This document shows, in pieces, positions 1 to 8,328 of a stretch of DNA of 64,000 nucleotides. Source of the DNA: Aquabacterium fontiphilum (GTDB taxonomy: Bacteria; Pseudomonadota; Gammaproteobacteria; Burkholderiales; Burkholderiaceae_C); NCBI RefSeq assembly GCF_009909205.1, contig NZ_JAAAPN010000003.1:62001-126000 (forward strand), in the 5' to 3' direction. A program made the position numbers and the translations under genes. Position 1 is the stretch's first letter, and each line of letters opens with the position of its first letter. The notes under the pieces are model-generated. The model ran no database searches. It was not told where the DNA came from and saw only the letters and a program-made list of their open reading frames with translations.

Positions 1-1974
1 CGCGCGATGGGCAGCCTGCAGGGCCAAGGGCGAGTGGCGGCCGAGGTGGGGGAGTGGCGGGGGCATCTCCGCGAGGTGCGGGTGACCCAGGAGACGCCCT
101 CCGTGCAGGAGTGGGTGCGAGTGGCGGATTTGCCATTGAGTTGGCGGCAGGATGCTGACAGCGCGTCCTGGCGCGTGGGCGCTGCGTCGCTTGAGCTGGC
201 GGGCCTGCCCTGGCGGGTGACGCAGGCGATGTGGCAACGGCCACGCGGCGGGGAAGGGGCGCAGGGCGAGTTGCAGGCCGACCTGGTGCTCGAGCCATTC
301 CAGGTGGCGCGTTGGGCCACCAATTGGCGCCTGCGTGATGACGTATCGGGCGACCTCGTGGTGGCCGGCAGTGTCCGACTGCGGCACAGTGCGCAGGCAC
401 CGTGGCAGCTGCAGGCGCAGCTTTCGCGTCAGTCCGGGGATCTGTCTGTGATCGAGGCGGCCATCCAGGGTGGGCAGGCGCAGCGGCTGGGCATCCGGGA
501 GGCGCGGGTGACCCTCCAGGCCGATCAGGGCGTGTGGGAGCTGACCCAGGAGCTCGACGGGCGCACGCTGGGCACCGTCAAGGGGCGACAGCGTGTGACC
601 GTGTCGGATCCGCACCGCCTGCCGGCTGCTGCCGATCCAGTTTCGGGTGAACTGGTGTTGCAGGTGGAAAGCCTGCGCCCTTGGGGTAACTGGTTGCCCG
701 CAGGCTGGCGGTTGGGCGGACGGCTGGACGCACGCGCTCAGATGGGCGGCACGCTGGGTGGCCCTCGCTTCAGTGGCCGGGTGACGGGCGACAACCTCAG
801 CGCGAGCCAGTTACTGGAGGGCATCGCTGTGAGCCAGGGGCGCCTCGTGCTGGAGTTGGAGGGCGAGCGCGCGCGCCTGCTGGAGCTGAGTCTGCAAGAT
901 GGGCTGGGCGGGCAACTGCGTGTGACTGGGCAGGCCGAGCTCGGCGAGCAGCCGCTGGCGAATCTGGACGCCACCGCCACACGGTTTGCCGCGTTGCAGC
1001 GCGTGGACCGACGCGTGGTCGTATCGGGCCAGCTGCAGGCCCGGCTGGCCCAGGACGACGTGCAGGCCCGCGGCCAGTTGCGCGTGGACGAAGGGCTCAT
1101 CGACATCTCGCGGTCTGACGCGCCCACGATCGGCGACGATGTCCGGGTGATCAACCGGCCGGGCGTGCCGGACGATCCGGAAGAGGCCGGCGGCCGCAAT
1201 GGGCGTGATGTGCAGCGACGCGTGGATGTTGCTGTGGGCATCGACCTGGGCGAGCGCCTGCGGTTGCGGGGTCGCGGACTGGAGGCCACGCTCATGGGCC
1301 AGCTGCGCTTCACCACGCCGGCCAACCGGCCCAGTCTCAGCGGCACGATCAATGTGCGTGACGGGGTGTATGCCGCCTATGGTCAGAAGCTGGTCATCGA
1401 CCGCGGGGGCATCACGTTCACCGGTCCGATCGAGAATCCCCGGCTGGATTTGCGCGCGATGCGGGCCCAGTCGCCAGCGGCGCAGGCCGATGACGTGAAG
1501 GTGGGCGTCACCATCACTGGCACCGCGCAGGACCCGCGTATCCGCTTGTACTCGGAGCCGGCCATGTCTGAAACGGAAAAGCTGTCGTGGCTGCTGCTGG
1601 GGCGTGCGCCGACGGGGCTGGATGGCGCGGACATTGGCCTGCTGCAGACGGCGGCCGTCGCCTTGCTGTCAGGGGAGGGCGGTGGGCCCAGCGACACGCT
1701 GGTCAGCCGCCTGGGTCTGGATGAGTTGTCGATCCGACAGACCGATGGCACGGTGCGCGAAACCGTGGTGAACGTGGGCAAGCAGGTATCTGAGCGCTGG
1801 TATGTGGGCTACGAGCGCAACCTCAACGCCACAGCGGGCAACTGGCAGCTCATCTACCGTGTGGCACAGCGCTTCACGCTCCGTGCACAGGCCGGCGAAG
1901 ACAATGCGCTGGATCTGATCTGGCAGTTCCGCTGGCGCGGCCGCGAGCAGCTCAGCGAGCCGGCGGCCCGTTGA
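1..1974 (+). CDS. tamB: Translocation and assembly module protein TamB, C-terminal part (partial)
   Basis: The reading frame is open from base 1, so the true start lies upstream; about 657 C-terminal residues are seen. TamB-family (DUF490) proteins are anchored in the inner membrane, span the periplasm as a long beta-helical groove and work with the Omp85 protein TamA in outer-membrane protein or lipid transport. The visible part has the repetitive beta-strand pattern (alternating Gly/Leu/Val with many Arg and Gln) and the conserved DUF490 end: an EKLSWLLLGRAP stretch near residue 525, then VSERWYVGYERNL and a closing aromatic strand ending in LIWQFRWRGRE. The tamA gene would be expected just upstream, outside the window. 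No downstream partner on the same strand. Confidence 0.9.
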   Translation, partial: RAMGSLQGQGRVAAEVGEWRGHLREVRVTQETPSVQEWVRVADLPLSWRQDADSASWRVGAASLELAGLPWRVTQAMWQRPRGGEGAQGELQADLVLEPFQVARWATNWRLRDDVSGDLVVAGSVRLRHSAQAPWQLQAQLSRQSGDLSVIEAAIQGGQAQRLGIREARVTLQADQGVWELTQELDGRTLGTVKGRQRVTVSDPHRLPAAADPVSGELVLQVESLRPWGNWLPAGWRLGGRLDARAQMGGTLGGPRFSGRVTGDNLSASQLLEGIAVSQGRLVLELEGERARLLELSLQDGLGGQLRVTGQAELGEQPLANLDATATRFAALQRVDRRVVVSGQLQARLAQDDVQARGQLRVDEGLIDISRSDAPTIGDDVRVINRPGVPDDPEEAGGRNGRDVQRRVDVAVGIDLGERLRLRGRGLEATLMGQLRFTTPANRPSLSGTINVRDGVYAAYGQKLVIDRGGITFTGPIENPRLDLRAMRAQSPAAQADDVKVGVTITGTAQDPRIRLYSEPAMSETEKLSWLLLGRAPTGLDGADIGLLQTAAVALLSGEGGGPSDTLVSRLGLDELSIRQTDGTVRETVVNVGKQVSERWYVGYERNLNATAGNWQLIYRVAQRFTLRAQAGEDNALDLIWQFRWRGREQLSEPAAR

Positions 1975-2017
1975 GGCCTGCCGGGTTTCGCGTGCAAGGA
2001 CGCGCGGGTACGCCGGC

Positions 2018-3370
2018 TCAGGGGTGCAGCCGTTTGCGGATCTGGCGTGTGCCCCACCAGATGGCCAGCACGACGAATGGGGTCAGCGCGCCGGCCAGCA
2101 TCTCGGGATTGACGTGGATGCCGGCCGCCTTGGCCGCCTTGCCGCCGTACAGGATGAGGCTGACAACGTAGTACGAGATGGCTGCGATCGACAGGCCTTC
2201 CACCGTGCTTTGCAGTCGCAGTTGCAGTTCCTGCCCGCGGGTGAGCTTCTCCAGCAACTGCTGGTTCTGCGATTCTGTGGCGATGTCGACCCGCGTGCGA
2301 AGCAAGGCGCTGGTGCGCTCGATGCGTTGTGACAGCGCGTTGAGCCGCTGCGCCGTCGCCTGCACCGTGTTGATGGCCGGTGCGAGCCGCCGCTGCAGGA
2401 ACTCGCCCAGCATCTGCGTGCCCGGGATGGGTGTTTCGCGCATCTGCTCAATGCGTTGCTCGACCAGACCGTGGTAGGCCATGGTGGCCGAAAAACGGTA
2501 CATGTGGCTGGCTGTGGCCCGCTCCACGCGGGCCGCCAGGCCGATCAGCGTGTCGAGCAGTTCCTGATCCGAGGCGTCGGCGCCTTCCATGCGCGCGGTG
2601 ATGCCGGCCAGCTGGCTCTCGGCCTCGCCGAGCATGGGAGCCAGCTCCTTGGCAACAGGCAGGCCTCGCAGGGCCATGAGGCGGTAGGTCTCGGCCTCCA
2701 GCAGGCGCTGCGAGATCCGACCCACCCGCAGCTCGGAGGTGCCCGGTGGCGAAATCACCAGCAGGCGTTCGAAGCCGCTGGGGCGAAGCCGGAAGTCGGT
2801 CATCGCGCAGGATCGGCGCACCCCGAGCCACGACGCCAGCGGCTCGCGGCTGTTCAGCCAGGGCTCGGCCAGCTGCCGCATGGCGACCGGGTCATCAACC
2901 TCGCCATGCACCATGGCCATCATGATGGCCGCGACCGTACGGCCAGGAATGGCTGCCAGCCACTGGGCCGGCACGGCCAGCGAGGCGATCAGTTGCGCTT
3001 CGTCGCCCTCCGAGAGGGCGCCTTCGGGCAGGGCCTGGACCAGCGAGTAGCGCGAGAACTCGGTGTGGCGCTCCCACTTGAGGGTGTGGTCGGCAAAGCG
3101 CAGACGCAGGAAGTTGCCCGCCAGCGCGTCGGACGTCAGTTCGCCTTGCCCGGGCAACTGGCGCAGGTGCGCGCATTCCTGCTCGCGCGTGATGCCGTCG
3201 TTGAGCACCGCAACGTAGACCACCAGCGCAGGCAGCCGGATGCGGGCCGGGGGGCGTGCGTGCACCTCGTTGTGCAGCACCACACGGGCCGGATCATCCG
3301 GAGGCAGGGCGGGCGCGGTCAGACCGGCCAGTGGTGCGCGAGCGAGCGAGGATTCTGTCGTGTGCGGCAT
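2018..3370 (-). CDS. DUF3422 family protein
   Basis: A 450-residue protein that I recognise as DUF3422 from its N-terminal block (VLHNEVHARPP near residue 30) and overall architecture. The middle carries long helical, coiled-coil-like stretches around residues 240-380 (RMEGADASDQELLDTL, then QRLNALSQRIERTSALLRTR). The C-terminus holds two predicted membrane helices (SIAAISYYVVSLILY and LTPFVVLAIWW) ending in a basic tail. The family is widespread in proteobacteria as an inner-membrane protein of unknown function. It lies 75 bp downstream of the metallo-hydrolase gene on the same strand and may be read from that transcript. I assign no biochemical role. Confidence 0.8.
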   Translation of the reverse strand: MPHTTESSLARAPLAGLTAPALPPDDPARVVLHNEVHARPPARIRLPALVVYVAVLNDGITREQECAHLRQLPGQGELTSDALAGNFLRLRFADHTLKWERHTEFSRYSLVQALPEGALSEGDEAQLIASLAVPAQWLAAIPGRTVAAIMMAMVHGEVDDPVAMRQLAEPWLNSREPLASWLGVRRSCAMTDFRLRPSGFERLLVISPPGTSELRVGRISQRLLEAETYRLMALRGLPVAKELAPMLGEAESQLAGITARMEGADASDQELLDTLIGLAARVERATASHMYRFSATMAYHGLVEQRIEQMRETPIPGTQMLGEFLQRRLAPAINTVQATAQRLNALSQRIERTSALLRTRVDIATESQNQQLLEKLTRGQELQLRLQSTVEGLSIAAISYYVVSLILYGGKAAKAAGIHVNPEMLAGALTPFVVLAIWWGTRQIRKRLHP

Positions 3371-3445
3371 GGCGCCATTGTCCGTCAGCCCTGCATGGGC
3401 CGGCCCGCGCGGAGGGGCGAGCCGCTGCCTGGCTCAGGGGCCCGT

Positions 3446-4315
3446 TCAGAACGCGTTGATCGGCAGCTTCAGGTAGTGACGTCCGTCGGCCTCGGCCGGC
3501 GGCATCTCGCCCGCCCGGATGTTGACCTGCACCGATGGCAGGATGAGCCGCGGCATGGCCAGTGTGGCGTCACGGGCCTGGCGCATGGCCACGAAGCTGG
3601 CTTCATCGATGCCCTCGCGCACATGGATGTTGCGCTGGCGCTGTTGGCCGACGGTGCACATGCCTTGCGGCGGGCGATCGGTGGGCGGGTAGTCATGGCA
3701 CATGAACAAGCGCGTGTCATCGGGCAGCGCCAGCAGCCGCTGAACAGACTGGTAGAGCTGGTGCGCATCGCCACCGGGGAAGTCGCACCGCGCCGTGCCG
3801 ACATCGGGCGGGAAGATGGTGTCGCCCACGAAGACCGCATCGCCCACCTGATAAGCCATGTCGGCTGGGGTATGGCCAGGCACGTGCCACACGGTGGCGG
3901 TCAGTGTGCCAATCTGGAAGGTGTCCCCGTCTGCAAACAGGTGGTCGAACTGCGAGCCGTCCGCAGCGAAGCCTTCCTCCAGGTGGAACAGCTTCTTGAA
4001 CACGCCCTGAACGCGCTGGATGGGGGCGCCGATGGCGATCTGCCCTCCCAGTCGGCGTTTCACATGCGGTGCAGCTGAGAGGTGATCGGCGTGGGCGTGC
4101 GTCTCGAGGATCCAGTCCAGCGTCAGCTGTTCGCGTTGCACAAAAGCGATCACCTCGTCGGCGGATTGCGTGCCCGTGCGTCCGCTCGCACCGTCAAAGT
4201 CGAGCACCGGGTCGACGATGGCGGCACGCCCACCCGGGCGGTCGTAGACGACATGGGTGAACGTTGAGGTGTCTTCGTGGAAAAAGCTTTGAACGTGGGG
4301 GACGGCGTGAGCCAT
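3446..4315 (-). CDS. MBL-fold metallo-hydrolase, persulfide dioxygenase-like
   Basis: A 289-residue metallo-beta-lactamase-fold protein. The metal-binding set is complete: THAHADH near residue 70, HVPGH near 150, the Asp in FVGDTIF and a final His in CHDYPP. This resembles ETHE1/Blh-type enzymes, which in that family oxidise glutathione persulfide to sulfite. The start MAHAVPHVQSF was chosen over an ATG six codons upstream because it matches the usual family N-terminus. The gene is divergent from a BigR-type repressor with an AT-rich inverted repeat between them, the arrangement known for bigR-blh sulfide-detoxification operons. There is no rhodanese or DUF442 fusion. Persulfide dioxygenase activity is inferred from motif plus context; glyoxalase-II-like activity is the alternative. 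Confidence 0.72.
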   Translation of the reverse strand: MAHAVPHVQSFFHEDTSTFTHVVYDRPGGRAAIVDPVLDFDGASGRTGTQSADEVIAFVQREQLTLDWILETHAHADHLSAAPHVKRRLGGQIAIGAPIQRVQGVFKKLFHLEEGFAADGSQFDHLFADGDTFQIGTLTATVWHVPGHTPADMAYQVGDAVFVGDTIFPPDVGTARCDFPGGDAHQLYQSVQRLLALPDDTRLFMCHDYPPTDRPPQGMCTVGQQRQRNIHVREGIDEASFVAMRQARDATLAMPRLILPSVQVNIRAGEMPPAEADGRHYLKLPINAF

Positions 4316-4362
4316 GGTCGATCTCCTGTGCACCGGGTTCTGCAGGTGCCTGATCTCACTTT

Positions 4363-4387
4363 ATTGACTGACAATATATCTGTCAAT
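4363..4387. promoter_or_regulatory. Candidate BigR-type operator between the MBL hydrolase and its repressor
   Basis: An AT-rich interrupted palindrome: ATTGAC (4363-4368), 13 bases, GTCAAT (4382-4387), with a nested GACA...TGTC pair (4370-4373 / 4381-4384). It sits in the 84-bp divergent spacer and ends 12 bp before the repressor ATG, where an ArsR-family dimer could block both promoters. AT-rich sequence is rare in this GC-rich window. The binding assignment is an inference. Confidence 0.5.
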
Positions 4388-4399
4388 AGAATATCAATC

Positions 4400-4789
4400 A
4401 TGAAAGTGAACTCGCCTCTTCCTCCTTCTTCGCCTGCCCTGTCTGAAGACCGAGGCGAGCCGTGTGATCGCCCCGGGGTGCCCGTGCCTGATCTCGCGGC
4501 GCTGCAAGCCTCGGCGGCGAAGGCGTGTGCCTTGCTCAAGGTCATGGCACACGCGGACCGGCTGGTCTTGCTGTGTCGGTTGGCGCAAGGGGAGTTCTGT
4601 GTCAGCGAGCTGGAGGCCGATCTCGGCATTCGGCAACCCACGTTGTCTCAGCAACTGGCGGTCCTGCGCCAGGAAGGGCTGGTCGACACGCGGCGCGATG
4701 GCAAGCACGTGTACTACCGGCTGGCCAGCGAGGACGCTGCCGCGGTGATGGCCGTGCTGCACAGCCGCATGTGCGGTGCACAAGGCTGA
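4400..4789 (+). CDS. bigR: ArsR-family repressor, BigR/SqrR-type sulfide sensor
   Basis: A 129-residue winged-helix repressor. The helix-turn-helix (SELEADLGIRQPTLSQQL, about residues 69-86) and the wing (DTRRDGKHVYYRL) are typical of ArsR. Two cysteines at about residues 59 (LVLLC) and 125 (HSRMC) are 66 residues apart, the same spacing as the persulfide-sensing pair of BigR (C42/C108) and SqrR (C41/C107). That argues for sensing reactive sulfur rather than metal. The start at 4400 lies just after the palindromic spacer; an upstream in-frame ATG at 4277 would overlap the divergent gene and add unrelated residues. SulP follows after 14 bp and is probably co-transcribed. Confidence 0.82.
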   Translation: MKVNSPLPPSSPALSEDRGEPCDRPGVPVPDLAALQASAAKACALLKVMAHADRLVLLCRLAQGEFCVSELEADLGIRQPTLSQQLAVLRQEGLVDTRRDGKHVYYRLASEDAAAVMAVLHSRMCGAQG

Positions 4790-4803
4790 ATCGCTTGCCT
4801 TCC

Positions 4804-6597
4804 ATGCGCACCTCGCCCGTCTTCCGCATCCACCGTGCTCCCTGGGCATGGCCACCCGCGTGGTGGCACCGCTGGTCCCGGGCCGACCTGCCTGGTGACG
4901 TGACGGCCGGTTTGGTCGTCGCCGTCATGCTGGTGCCGCAAAGTCTGGCTTACGCCATGCTCGCCGGCCTGCCGCCGCAGGCCGGACTGCTGGCCAGCGT
5001 GCTGCCTTTGCTGGCCTACGCCCTGTTCGGTAGCAGCCGCACACTCTCGGTCGGGCCGGCTGCCATCACGTCCTTGATGGTGGCGCAGGCGCTGGCGCCA
5101 TTGGCGCCGGCCGGTTCGGTCGCGTACCTGGGCTTGTCGGCCTTGCTGGCTGTGGGCAGCGGCCTGCTGTTGATGGGCATGGGGCTGCTGCGCCTGGGCT
5201 TTCTGTCGCAGCTCATGAGCCAGCCCGTCGTACAGGGCTTCACCGTGGCGTCGGCCGTGTTGATTCTGGCCGGGCAACTCGGGCCCATGCTGGGCGTGGG
5301 CAACCTGGGGCACACGCTGCCCGAGATGGCGCTGTCGGTGTGGCGCGCGCTGCACGACCAGGCGTGGCATGGTGGGGGCGACATGGCGATCGGCCTGGGC
5401 GCCGCCACGATGTTGTGGGCAGGGCCTCGCGCCATCATGCGCTTGGTCGGGGCCGAGCGTGCCCGAGTGGGCATGCTGGCGACACGGCTGTGGCCGCTCG
5501 CGGTGTTGCTGCTGGCCGGCGCGGCTGCGGCAGGGTGGAATCACGTTCAGCCCGAGGCCGTGCGGGTCGTCGGCGGACTGCAGTTGGGGGGCTGGGCCGA
5601 AACCTGGGACGGTCTGCGTGGCGTGGCAGACGCGGCCACGCTGCGCGGTCTGGCGCTGCCAGTGCTGTTGGTCGGCCTCGTGGGCTTTGTCAGCAGCGTG
5701 TCGGTGGCTCAGACCTTCGCGCTGCGCGAAGGGGACCGCGTCGACGCCGACCGGGAGTTGCTGGGTCTGGGGCTGGCCAATGTGGGGGCAGGGCTGCTTG
5801 GTGGCCTTGCCGTGGCGGGTGGGCTGTCTCGCACCGTGGTCAACCAGGCAGCCGGTGCACGCAGCCCTCTGGCAGGGGTGGTCACGGCGGGGCTGCTCGT
5901 GGCGCTGATGGCGGTGCTCTTGCCGGCGCTCGCCTGGCTTCCGCGTGCTGCGCTCGCGGCGGTCATCGTCATGGCGGTGGTCAATCTGGTGTCCTGGCAG
6001 CCGCTGCGCGTCACCTGGTCTTACGACCGCGCCGATGCTGGCGCGTTCGTGGCCACCGCCGCCGGCGTCATGCTGGTGGGCTTTGAAGCAGGGCTGCTGG
6101 CAGGGCTGACCTGGTCGCTGGCCGCCATGATCTGGCGCCGCAGCCAGCCTCATGTGGCCGAGGTGGGCCGGGTGCCCGGAAGCGAGCATTTCCGCAATGT
6201 TGCCCGCCACCAAGTCGAGCGCTTGCCTGGGGCGGTGCTTATCCGCATCGACGAGAGTCTGGACTTCACCAACATCCAGCAGGTCGAACACCGGCTGTGC
6301 GAACTCATTGCGGGGCGTCCGGAGGCACGCCACGTGGTGCTGCTCATGAGCGCGGTCAACCACATCGATCACACCGCGCTGCAGGCATTGCTGGCGTTCG
6401 ACGCCTCCCTGACCGAGCAGGGGCGTGTGCTGTACCTGACCGACATCAAAGGGCCCGTGGCCGACCGGCTGCACGCTGGCGAGTGGTCGCGGCGCTTCGC
6501 GGGCCGAACCTTTCTGAGCGCGCAGCAGGCCTGGGAGCGGCTGACCGCGGCAGGGCCCATGCATTCCACCACCGGGGCCGCAGGCCCCTCTCACTGA
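4804..6597 (+). CDS. SulP family inorganic anion transporter with STAS domain
   Basis: A 597-residue inner-membrane transporter of the SulP/SLC26 family. The SulP opening motif (DVTAGLVVAVMLVPQSLAYA) begins near residue 30, followed by about eleven hydrophobic segments to roughly residue 430. A C-terminal STAS domain follows (about 460-580), including IRIDESLDFTNIQQVE and the NHIDHTALQAL phosphoacceptor-loop region. Family members carry sulfate, bicarbonate or other anions. It lies between a BigR-type regulator and a DUF2892 gene, so transport of sulfate or another sulfur oxyanion is the natural reading, but the substrate cannot be read from sequence. The start MRTSPVF lies 14 bp after bigR; a longer open frame upstream overlaps bigR and is a shadow. 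Confidence 0.88.
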   Translation: MRTSPVFRIHRAPWAWPPAWWHRWSRADLPGDVTAGLVVAVMLVPQSLAYAMLAGLPPQAGLLASVLPLLAYALFGSSRTLSVGPAAITSLMVAQALAPLAPAGSVAYLGLSALLAVGSGLLLMGMGLLRLGFLSQLMSQPVVQGFTVASAVLILAGQLGPMLGVGNLGHTLPEMALSVWRALHDQAWHGGGDMAIGLGAATMLWAGPRAIMRLVGAERARVGMLATRLWPLAVLLLAGAAAAGWNHVQPEAVRVVGGLQLGGWAETWDGLRGVADAATLRGLALPVLLVGLVGFVSSVSVAQTFALREGDRVDADRELLGLGLANVGAGLLGGLAVAGGLSRTVVNQAAGARSPLAGVVTAGLLVALMAVLLPALAWLPRAALAAVIVMAVVNLVSWQPLRVTWSYDRADAGAFVATAAGVMLVGFEAGLLAGLTWSLAAMIWRRSQPHVAEVGRVPGSEHFRNVARHQVERLPGAVLIRIDESLDFTNIQQVEHRLCELIAGRPEARHVVLLMSAVNHIDHTALQALLAFDASLTEQGRVLYLTDIKGPVADRLHAGEWSRRFAGRTFLSAQQAWERLTAAGPMHSTTGAAGPSH

Positions 6598-6612
6598 AGC
6601 AGGAGAAGTTCC

Positions 6613-6801
6613 ATGAAAGCAAATGTTGGCGGCATCGACCGCATCGCACGCATCGGCGCCGGCGTCGTGCTCATCGCGCTGGCGGCCACGGGCACCGTCG
6701 GCGCCTGGGGTTGGATCGGCGTGGTGCCCCTGGCCACCGGGCTCATCGGCTGGTGCCCCGCGTATCTGCCCTTCGGGCTGTCGACTTGTAAGACCCGCTG
6801 A
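6613..6801 (+). CDS. DUF2892 family small membrane protein (YgaP-like membrane domain)
   Basis: A 62-residue protein with two hydrophobic segments (GAGVVLIALAATGTVGAWGW and VVPLATGLIGWCPAYLPFGL). It matches the DUF2892 pattern N-x-GGIDRIARIGAG...GWCPAY.PFG.STC. The same domain forms the membrane part of the E. coli rhodanese YgaP, and stand-alone copies are common in sulfur-handling clusters. Start is preceded by AGGAGAAG. It follows sulP by 15 bp and ends at a bidirectional hairpin, so it closes the bigR-sulP-DUF2892 unit. Two cysteines near the C-terminus (CPAY, STC) could be functional; that is an inference. Confidence 0.82.
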   Translation: MKANVGGIDRIARIGAGVVLIALAATGTVGAWGWIGVVPLATGLIGWCPAYLPFGLSTCKTR

Positions 6802-6827
6802 GCCCTGGGGCCAGCGTAGGCTGGTCC

Positions 6828-6855
6828 AGCAAGATCCGCTTCAGCGGATCTTGCT
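6828..6855. terminator. Bidirectional hairpin terminator between DUF2892 and CsoR-family genes
   Basis: A perfect 12-bp inverted repeat, AGCAAGATCCGC / GCGGATCTTGCT, with a TTCA loop. It lies between two convergent genes and covers the stop codon and last codons of the CsoR-family gene on the minus strand. There is no long T tract on either side. Confidence 0.65.
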
Positions 6856-7167
6856 CAACAGGGATTCCATCTCCTGGATGACATCGCCCAGTTGGGCTGG
6901 CACGGCCTGTCCCTGCTGGGTCAGCGTCTCCTCCAGTTGCTTTTCCATGAAGCACAGTGTCATGCGCATGTAGGTGGAATCCAGTGCCTTGCGCACCGCG
7001 GCCATCTGCGTGGCGATGGGCAGACAGCCCTCGCCGGCCTCGATCATGCGCTGGATGCCACGTAGCTGACCTTCTGCACGTTTGAGGCGGTTGAGGATCT
7101 CCGTGCGGCTCTTGTCGTCGTCCAGTGCGGCCATGTTGCTGTGATGCTGAAAAGCGGAATGCGCCAT
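6841..7167 (-). CDS. CsoR/FrmR/CstR family transcriptional repressor (DUF156)
   Basis: A 108-residue all-helical repressor with the family signature ILNRLKRAEGQLRGIQRMIE (residues 24-43). Only two cysteines are present, C48 (EAGEGC) and C72 (TLCFMEKQ). In Cu-sensing CsoR the ligands are C-x24-H-x3-C and in persulfide-sensing CstR the two Cys are 29 apart. Here the pair is 24 apart and the expected H-x3-C is missing (F73, Q77). A classic Cu(I) site is therefore unlikely, and the inducer is open (sulfane sulfur, formaldehyde or other). The gene starts 4 bp after the TDT exporter stop codon and is probably transcribed with it from a promoter carrying a G-tract operator. Confidence 0.8.
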   Translation of the reverse strand: MAHSAFQHHSNMAALDDDKSRTEILNRLKRAEGQLRGIQRMIEAGEGCLPIATQMAAVRKALDSTYMRMTLCFMEKQLEETLTQQGQAVPAQLGDVIQEMESLLSKIR

Positions 7168-7171
7168 TGTC

Positions 7172-8206
7172 CTATGTCTTGACCGCGGCCGCTGGCGGCA
7201 TGGCGGGTTCGGCGACCAACAGCGTGCCCTGACGCAGCCCGCGCCATGTGCTGCTGCTCAGCATGAGGATCACGCCCGAGGCGAGTGCCAGCGTGGCCAC
7301 GGCCGCGGTGTGCCACACGACGGGCAGGGCAGGTGTGGTGAACAACCACATGCTCAGGCTGGCCCAGGCCGTCATCGGAAAGCTCATTCCCCAGTAAGGC
7401 AGGCCGAAGGGCTGGCTCAGCAAGCGCCGTCCCTGCGTGAACACCAGACCTGCAAGCAAGGCGCTGGACAGCGCCCACGCCAGCCACGACCACAGCGCGG
7501 CTGCGCCCAGCGCAGCCAGTGCGATGCCGATGACGGCCGGTGGTGCCACCTGGATGAACAGCGCTGGCGCGAGACGGTCAGGCAGGGCAGGACCCTGTCG
7601 TGCCCGGCGCCACATCATCGCGCTCCATACGGGCCACAGGATCAGCCCGAGCCCGAACTGCAGGAGGGACCAGGTTTCATGGCCCAGCGCCACGCCGCCC
7701 AATGGGGTCAACACGTTGCCAACGATGGGAATCAGATGGACAGGGGTGACCAGGCCCAGGCCACCTCCTTTTCGCCACCAGCGCTGCAACACCCACACGG
7801 TCGCCAGCAGCTGCCCGGCCGAACCCATGAGCCAAAGGACCTCGGCCAGCGTGAGCAACATGCCTGCTGCCGTCACACCTCGACTGACCAGCGGCGCTGC
7901 ATGCCAACTTAGCCAGGTGCCCAGCAGCAGCATGGAGACGGGGATGGCTGCGACAAAGGCATGGCGGACAGGGTGAGCCAGGTCGTCGCGCCAGGCCCGG
8001 CCGAACCGGCGGCCGCGCCATGCCGATGCGATTGCCAGGACCGTGAACAGGGCGAATGCGACTGCGCCAGCCACACGGGCCACCCACAGCGCTTGAGGGC
8101 CCATCAGGGCGGCGGCGCGGGTCCAGGCCATGGCCAGTCCGATCCAGCCCATCACGAGGGTGAACCAGCCGGGGTGAAGGTGTTGCAGCGGGGCAAAGAC
8201 AGACAT
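7172..8206 (-). CDS. TDT/SLAC1 family exporter (TehA/Ssu1-like)
   Basis: A 344-residue membrane protein with about ten hydrophobic helices and the SLAC1/TehA/Mae1 fold pattern: a short HPGWFTLVMG start, a central VTPVHLIPIVGNVLTPLGG segment and the late motif FGLPYWGMSFPMTAWA near residue 270. The family includes tellurite/anion channel TehA, malate permease Mae1 and the yeast sulfite efflux pump Ssu1. With a BigR module on one side and a CsoR-family repressor 4 bp downstream, sulfite efflux is attractive but unproven. The start MSVFAPLQHL was chosen because the upstream extension crosses the G-tract operator and reads as non-membrane, Arg-rich sequence. Confidence 0.78.
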   Translation of the reverse strand: MSVFAPLQHLHPGWFTLVMGWIGLAMAWTRAAALMGPQALWVARVAGAVAFALFTVLAIASAWRGRRFGRAWRDDLAHPVRHAFVAAIPVSMLLLGTWLSWHAAPLVSRGVTAAGMLLTLAEVLWLMGSAGQLLATVWVLQRWWRKGGGLGLVTPVHLIPIVGNVLTPLGGVALGHETWSLLQFGLGLILWPVWSAMMWRRARQGPALPDRLAPALFIQVAPPAVIGIALAALGAAALWSWLAWALSSALLAGLVFTQGRRLLSQPFGLPYWGMSFPMTAWASLSMWLFTTPALPVVWHTAAVATLALASGVILMLSSSTWRGLRQGTLLVAEPAMPPAAAVKT

Positions 8207-8217
8207 GGTTGGTATTG

Positions 8218-8231
8218 TACCCACGGGGGTA
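8218..8231. promoter_or_regulatory. Candidate CsoR-family operator (G/C-tract inverted repeat)
   Basis: TACCC-AC-GGGGGTA, an A/T-bounded C-tract/G-tract inverted repeat of the type bound by CsoR/RcnR/FrmR/CstR repressors. It lies 12 bp upstream of the TDT exporter start on the minus strand, in the spacer to the divergent yfbR-like gene. The CsoR-family gene is the second gene of that leftward operon, so this would be an autoregulatory site. Confidence 0.5.
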
Positions 8232-8328
8232 TGTGGTGTGTATCTTCTGCGGTGCGTCTCGTGTAGCGGCCGGGCTTTTTGGTGGAAGATGTCAGATCCA
8301 CCTTGCACGATTCCTGCCAGCGCGCCGC

